A stretch of DNA of 43,850 bases from Phaeospirillum sp. (GTDB lineage Bacteria > Pseudomonadota > Alphaproteobacteria > Rhodospirillales > Magnetospirillaceae): contig JAVBXM010000231.1 in assembly GCA_030824585.1 (NCBI GenBank), forward strand, positions 1-43,850, read 5' to 3'. A model generated the notes under the pieces. The model was not told the DNA's origin and ran no database searches. It saw only the letters and a program-made list of their open reading frames with translations. Shown here piece by piece: positions 41,422-43,850 of this stretch. The position numbers and the translations under genes were made by a program. The stretch's first letter is position 1. Every line of letters starts with the position of its first letter.

Positions 41422-41907
41422 ATGGCCCAGCCCCTTTCTCCCGATGCGGTTCGCATCGTCGATTTTCCCGAAACCGGAGTGGCGATCATGGCCCACCGGG
41501 GCGATCCCGCCATGATTGGCCAGACCATCCGGCGCTTCATCGCTTGGCGCAAGGCCAACCACCTGCCGCCCAGCCGGAACGCCACCTTCAATATCCTGCA
41601 CGCCGATCCGGCTAAGACCCCGCCCGCCGAGTTCCGCCTGGATCTTTGCGTTGCCACCGAGCAGGATTTGGGTGATCCCGAGGCGGGGGTGGAGATGGGC
41701 GTCCTTCCCGCCGGGCGTTGCGCGGTCTTGCGGCATGTGGGCTCCGACGGCGGCTTGGCGGCGGCCTTCGCCCACCTGTACGGAACCTGGCTGCCGGCCA
41801 GCGGCGAGGCGGTGGGCCAGGCGCCTCTGTTCCTGCGGCGGGTCCGCTTCTTTCCCGACGTTCCCGAACACGAGGCGGTGGTCGATATCTTCCTGCCCCT
41901 GGCCTGA
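41422..41907 (+). CDS. GyrI-like small-molecule-binding domain protein
   Basis: 161 aa resembling the GyrI/SbmC (AraC effector-binding) fold: VRIVDFPETGVAIMAHRGDP near the N-terminus, a central FNILHADPAKTPPAEFRLDL strand region, MGVLPAGRCAVLRHVGS, and the final FFPDVPEHEAVVDIFLPLA. No DNA-binding domain is attached. Such stand-alone domains bind drugs or metabolites or act on gyrase; the ligand here is unknown. ATG 41422 is chosen over 41386 because AAGGA lies 8 bases upstream. It is divergent from the bio operon and precedes bioB. Confidence 0.8.
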   Translation: MAQPLSPDAVRIVDFPETGVAIMAHRGDPAMIGQTIRRFIAWRKANHLPPSRNATFNILHADPAKTPPAEFRLDLCVATEQDLGDPEAGVEMGVLPAGRCAVLRHVGSDGGLAAAFAHLYGTWLPASGEAVGQAPLFLRRVRFFPDVPEHEAVVDIFLPLA

Positions 41908-41931
41908 GATGGGGACGGGTTTTCGCTCCTG

Positions 41932-41961
41932 TTGCAAAGGGCGCATGGGCGGGACTACATT
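41932..41961 (+). promoter_or_regulatory. Candidate bioB promoter
   Basis: TTGCAA (41932-41937), 18 bases and TACATT (41956-41961), about 35 bases before the GTG start. No BioR-type box overlaps it. Confidence 0.35.
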
Positions 41962-41996
41962 GCGGCCCCCGCGACGCATCATAAGAGGACACGGCG

Positions 41997-42977
41997 GTGA
42001 CGGCTCAGGCAGCAGTGGAAATGGCGGCGAATGACGACGGGCTCCGGCACGACTGGAGCACCGAAGAGATCGAGGCGCTGTTCGCGCTTCCCTTCAACGA
42101 CCTGATGTTCGAGGCGCAGAAGGTCCATCGCGCCCATTTCGACGCCAACCGCGTCCAGGTGTCGCGGCTGATCTCCATCAAGACCGGCGCTTGCCCCGAG
42201 GATTGCTCCTACTGTCCCCAAAGCGCCCATTACGCCACCGGCCTCGAGAAGGAAAAGCTCCTCGCCGTCGAGGAGGTGGTCGAATCCGCCCGTCAGGCCA
42301 AGGAGGAGGGGGCAAGCCGCTTCTGCATGGGCGCCGCCTGGCGCGGCCCCAAGGGCGACGATTTCGAAGTGGCGGTGGCCATGATCGAGGGCGTCAAGGC
42401 GCTGGGCATGGAAACCTGCGCTACCTTCGGCCTCTTGGACAAGTGGCAGGCCCAGCGCCTCAAGGAAGCCGGCCTGGACTACTACAACCACAACATCGAC
42501 ACCAGCCCGGAGCATTACGCCGAGGTCATCACCACCCGGACCTTCCAGGATCGTCTCGATACCCTGGACGTGGTGCGCGACGCCGGGCTGCATGTCTGCT
42601 CGGGCGGCATCGTCGGGTTGGGCGAGACGCGGACCGACCGGGCCCGCATGATCCAGACCCTGGCCAACATGCCCAAGCATCCCGACAGCGTGCCGATCAA
42701 TCTGCTGATCCCCATCCAGGGCACTCCGCTGGCCGATGCCGAGCGCCCCGATTCCTTCGACTTCATCCGCACCATCGCGGTGGCGCGGATCACCATGCCC
42801 AAGTCCTTCGTCCGCCTGTCGGCGGGGCGCGAGGGCATGACCGAGGAGATGCAGTCCCTGTGCTTCCTGGCCGGGGCCAATTCGGTGTTCTGCGGCCAGA
42901 AGCTGCTGACCGCCAAGAACGCCGCGCCGGGCAAGGACAAGAGCCTGTTCGGCAAGCTGGGCCTGCAGCCCATGTGA
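41997..42977 (+). CDS. bioB: Biotin synthase (radical SAM)
   Basis: 326 aa. Inserts sulfur into dethiobiotin, the last step of biotin synthesis. The radical-SAM cluster is bound by Cys66, Cys70 and Cys73 ([10 protein letters not shown]). Further family residues supply the sacrificial [2Fe-2S] cluster: Cys in [19 protein letters not shown] and [12 protein letters not shown], and the Arg in [19 protein letters not shown] is typical. A GTG start at 41997 has AAGAGGA upstream. It is separate from the other bio genes and on the opposite strand. Confidence 0.96.
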   Translation: MTAQAAVEMAANDDGLRHDWSTEEIEALFALPFNDLMFEAQKVHRAHFDANRVQVSRLISIKTGACPEDCSYCPQSAHYATGLEKEKLLAVEEVVESARQAKEEGASRFCMGAAWRGPKGDDFEVAVAMIEGVKALGMETCATFGLLDKWQAQRLKEAGLDYYNHNIDTSPEHYAEVITTRTFQDRLDTLDVVRDAGLHVCSGGIVGLGETRTDRARMIQTLANMPKHPDSVPINLLIPIQGTPLADAERPDSFDFIRTIAVARITMPKSFVRLSAGREGMTEEMQSLCFLAGANSVFCGQKLLTAKNAAPGKDKSLFGKLGLQPM

Positions 42978-42982
42978 TGCAA

Positions 42983-43010
42983 GGGCGGGAGCCATGGACT
43001 CCCGCCTTTT
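42983..43010 (+). terminator. Rho-independent terminator of bioB
   Basis: A perfect 8 bp stem (42984-42991 with 42999-43006) and 7-base loop are followed by TTTT. Confidence 0.85.
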
Positions 43011-43028
43011 CCGTATTTGCTTATCTAT

Positions 43029-43059
43029 AGCGATACGACATCTTTCCGATATCGCTTTT
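43029..43059. other. 7 bp inverted repeat in the bioB-mgtC gap
   Basis: AGCGATA (43029-43035) and TATCGCT (43050-43056) are exact reverse complements around 14 bases, followed by TTT. It could be a second weak terminator or part of the mgtC control region. Confidence 0.35.
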
Positions 43060-43073
43060 GGCTGATTTTTCTG

Positions 43074-43091
43074 CTGTCATAAAAGTGTAAC
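43074..43091 (+). promoter_or_regulatory. Near-consensus Pho box upstream of mgtC homologue
   Basis: CTGTCATAAAAGTGTAAC agrees with the enterobacterial PhoB consensus CTGTCATAWAWCTGTMAY at 17 of 18 positions; only C12 is G. It consists of a perfect CTGTCAT half, a 4-base A spacer and a second half, and lies 33 bases before the start codon. PhoB control is inferred from this match. Confidence 0.6.
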
Positions 43092-43124
43092 AATCCATCC
43101 GTCTCCAGCCTTGCGGAGGAACGG

Positions 43125-43817
43125 ATGAACGCGCAGCATCTCGACATCGCTATCCATCTGGGCAGCGCCTGGGCCGCCGGCAGTCTGGTCGGGGCCGAAC
43201 GCAGCTTCCACGGCCGTCCCGCCGGCTTCCGCACCCATGCCCTGGTCTGCGTCGCCTCGGCGCTGCTGATGCTGGTCACCATCTACCAGTGGGAATGGCT
43301 GGGCGTCGTCCCCTTGGAGACGGTACGCACCGATCCCACCCGCATGGCCCAGGGCATCATGACCGGCATCGGCTTCCTGGGGGCGGGGGTGATCTTCAAG
43401 GAAGGGCTGACGGTGCGCGGCCTGACCACCGCCGCCTCCATCTGGATGACTGCCGCCCTGGGAATCCTGTTCGGGGTGGGCTTCTATTACCCGGCGGTGG
43501 CCGCCACCCTTATCACCGTGGCGACCCTGGCGCTGTTCCGCATGGTGGAATACCGCATGCCGTCGCAGTTCTACGCCCACCACCTGCTGCGCTTCGCCCG
43601 CGACAAGGCCATGCCCGAGGCCGAGGTTCGCGGCCTGATCGAGGGCCAGGGCTTCACCATTTCCAACATGAGCTACCGCCTGTGCGAGGGCGGTTCCGTG
43701 TTCGAATACAAGATGGTGATCCGCACCGCCGACCGCGACAACGTGGAGCGGCTGGTGGAGGGCCTGCGCGGCCTGGGCGATATCCTGGAATTCCGGGTGT
43801 CGCCCACGGGGGATTGA
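43125..43817 (+). CDS. MgtC/SapB-family inner membrane protein
   Basis: 230 aa. The N-terminal membrane domain has about four to five helices: AWAAGSLVGAERSFHGRPAG followed by FRTHALVCVASALLML is the family signature, and GIMTGIGFLGAGVIFKEG and VRGLTTAASIWMTAALGI are also diagnostic. A soluble ACT-like C-terminal domain (about 150-225) ends FRVSPTGD. In Salmonella, MgtC inhibits F-ATPase and promotes phosphate uptake; homologues vary and the role here is not shown. GCGGAGGA lies just before the ATG. The upstream Pho box suggests a phosphate link. The final 33 bases of the window hold only the start of a GC-rich tail. Confidence 0.92.
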   Translation: MNAQHLDIAIHLGSAWAAGSLVGAERSFHGRPAGFRTHALVCVASALLMLVTIYQWEWLGVVPLETVRTDPTRMAQGIMTGIGFLGAGVIFKEGLTVRGLTTAASIWMTAALGILFGVGFYYPAVAATLITVATLALFRMVEYRMPSQFYAHHLLRFARDKAMPEAEVRGLIEGQGFTISNMSYRLCEGGSVFEYKMVIRTADRDNVERLVEGLRGLGDILEFRVSPTGD

Positions 43818-43850
43818 GACGAAGCGGGAAGGGCCCCCACCCCGGCCCTC

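Overview
The window is GC-rich bacterial chromosome and looks alphaproteobacterial. The order tig-clpP-clpX-lon-hupB, the 14-gene nuoA-N operon running into birA-coaX-rnj, and the encoded protein sequences resemble Rhodospirillales. A Magnetospirillum-like organism is my best guess, but that is inference from memory of gene order and protein style; no magnetosome gene is present.

Layout. 1-2077: the 3' end of an NAD(P)HX dehydratase gene overlapping a malonyl-CoA decarboxylase gene. 2078-2294: a convergent intergenic region packed with hairpins. 2295-3626 (-): a soluble globin-coupled chemoreceptor. 3888-10787: tRNA-Leu, then the protein quality-control block trigger factor, ClpP, ClpX, Lon, then HU. 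lon has a sigma32-like promoter and hupB has an inverted repeat over its -10. 10889-14412: nirBD (assimilatory-type siroheme nitrite reductase) between tRNA-Val and tRNA-Asp. 14657-28755: a complete 14-subunit respiratory complex I operon. 28752-31939: birA, coaX and RNase J follow with overlapping or very short junctions and are probably cotranscribed. 32066-32913: a flavodoxin gene overlapping a DUF2023 gene, behind a promoter whose spacer is filled by a Fur-type palindrome. 33037-35625: a transmembrane chemoreceptor and mobB. 35626-36045: an AT-rich stretch. 36046-36681: an orphan NarL/FixJ-type response regulator, followed by a relic of an ABC-transporter ATPase. 36837-41323 (-): a biotin operon bioF-bioH-like-bioC-bioD-bioA in which every junction is a 4-base start/stop overlap. 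41422-43817 (+): a GyrI-like domain protein, bioB, and an MgtC-family membrane protein preceded by a near-consensus Pho box.

How the genes fit together. Biotin synthesis is complete from pimeloyl-ACP methyl ester onward (BioC/BioH-like to make and release the pimeloyl chain, then BioF, A, D, B), and BirA, which attaches biotin to carboxylases, sits in the nuo transcript. Energy metabolism (complex I), nitrite assimilation and two chemoreceptors, one probably gas-sensing, suit a respiring, motile, microaerobic or facultative bacterium. The flavodoxin pair looks iron-responsive and the MgtC homologue looks phosphate-responsive.

Most of the window is conserved housekeeping sequence. I found no transposon, prophage, CRISPR array or obvious new multigene system. 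The most notable signals are regulatory (Pho box at mgtC, Fur operator at the flavodoxin gene, hupB inverted repeat, lon promoter), the hairpin cluster at 2084-2292, and the ABC-ATPase relic.
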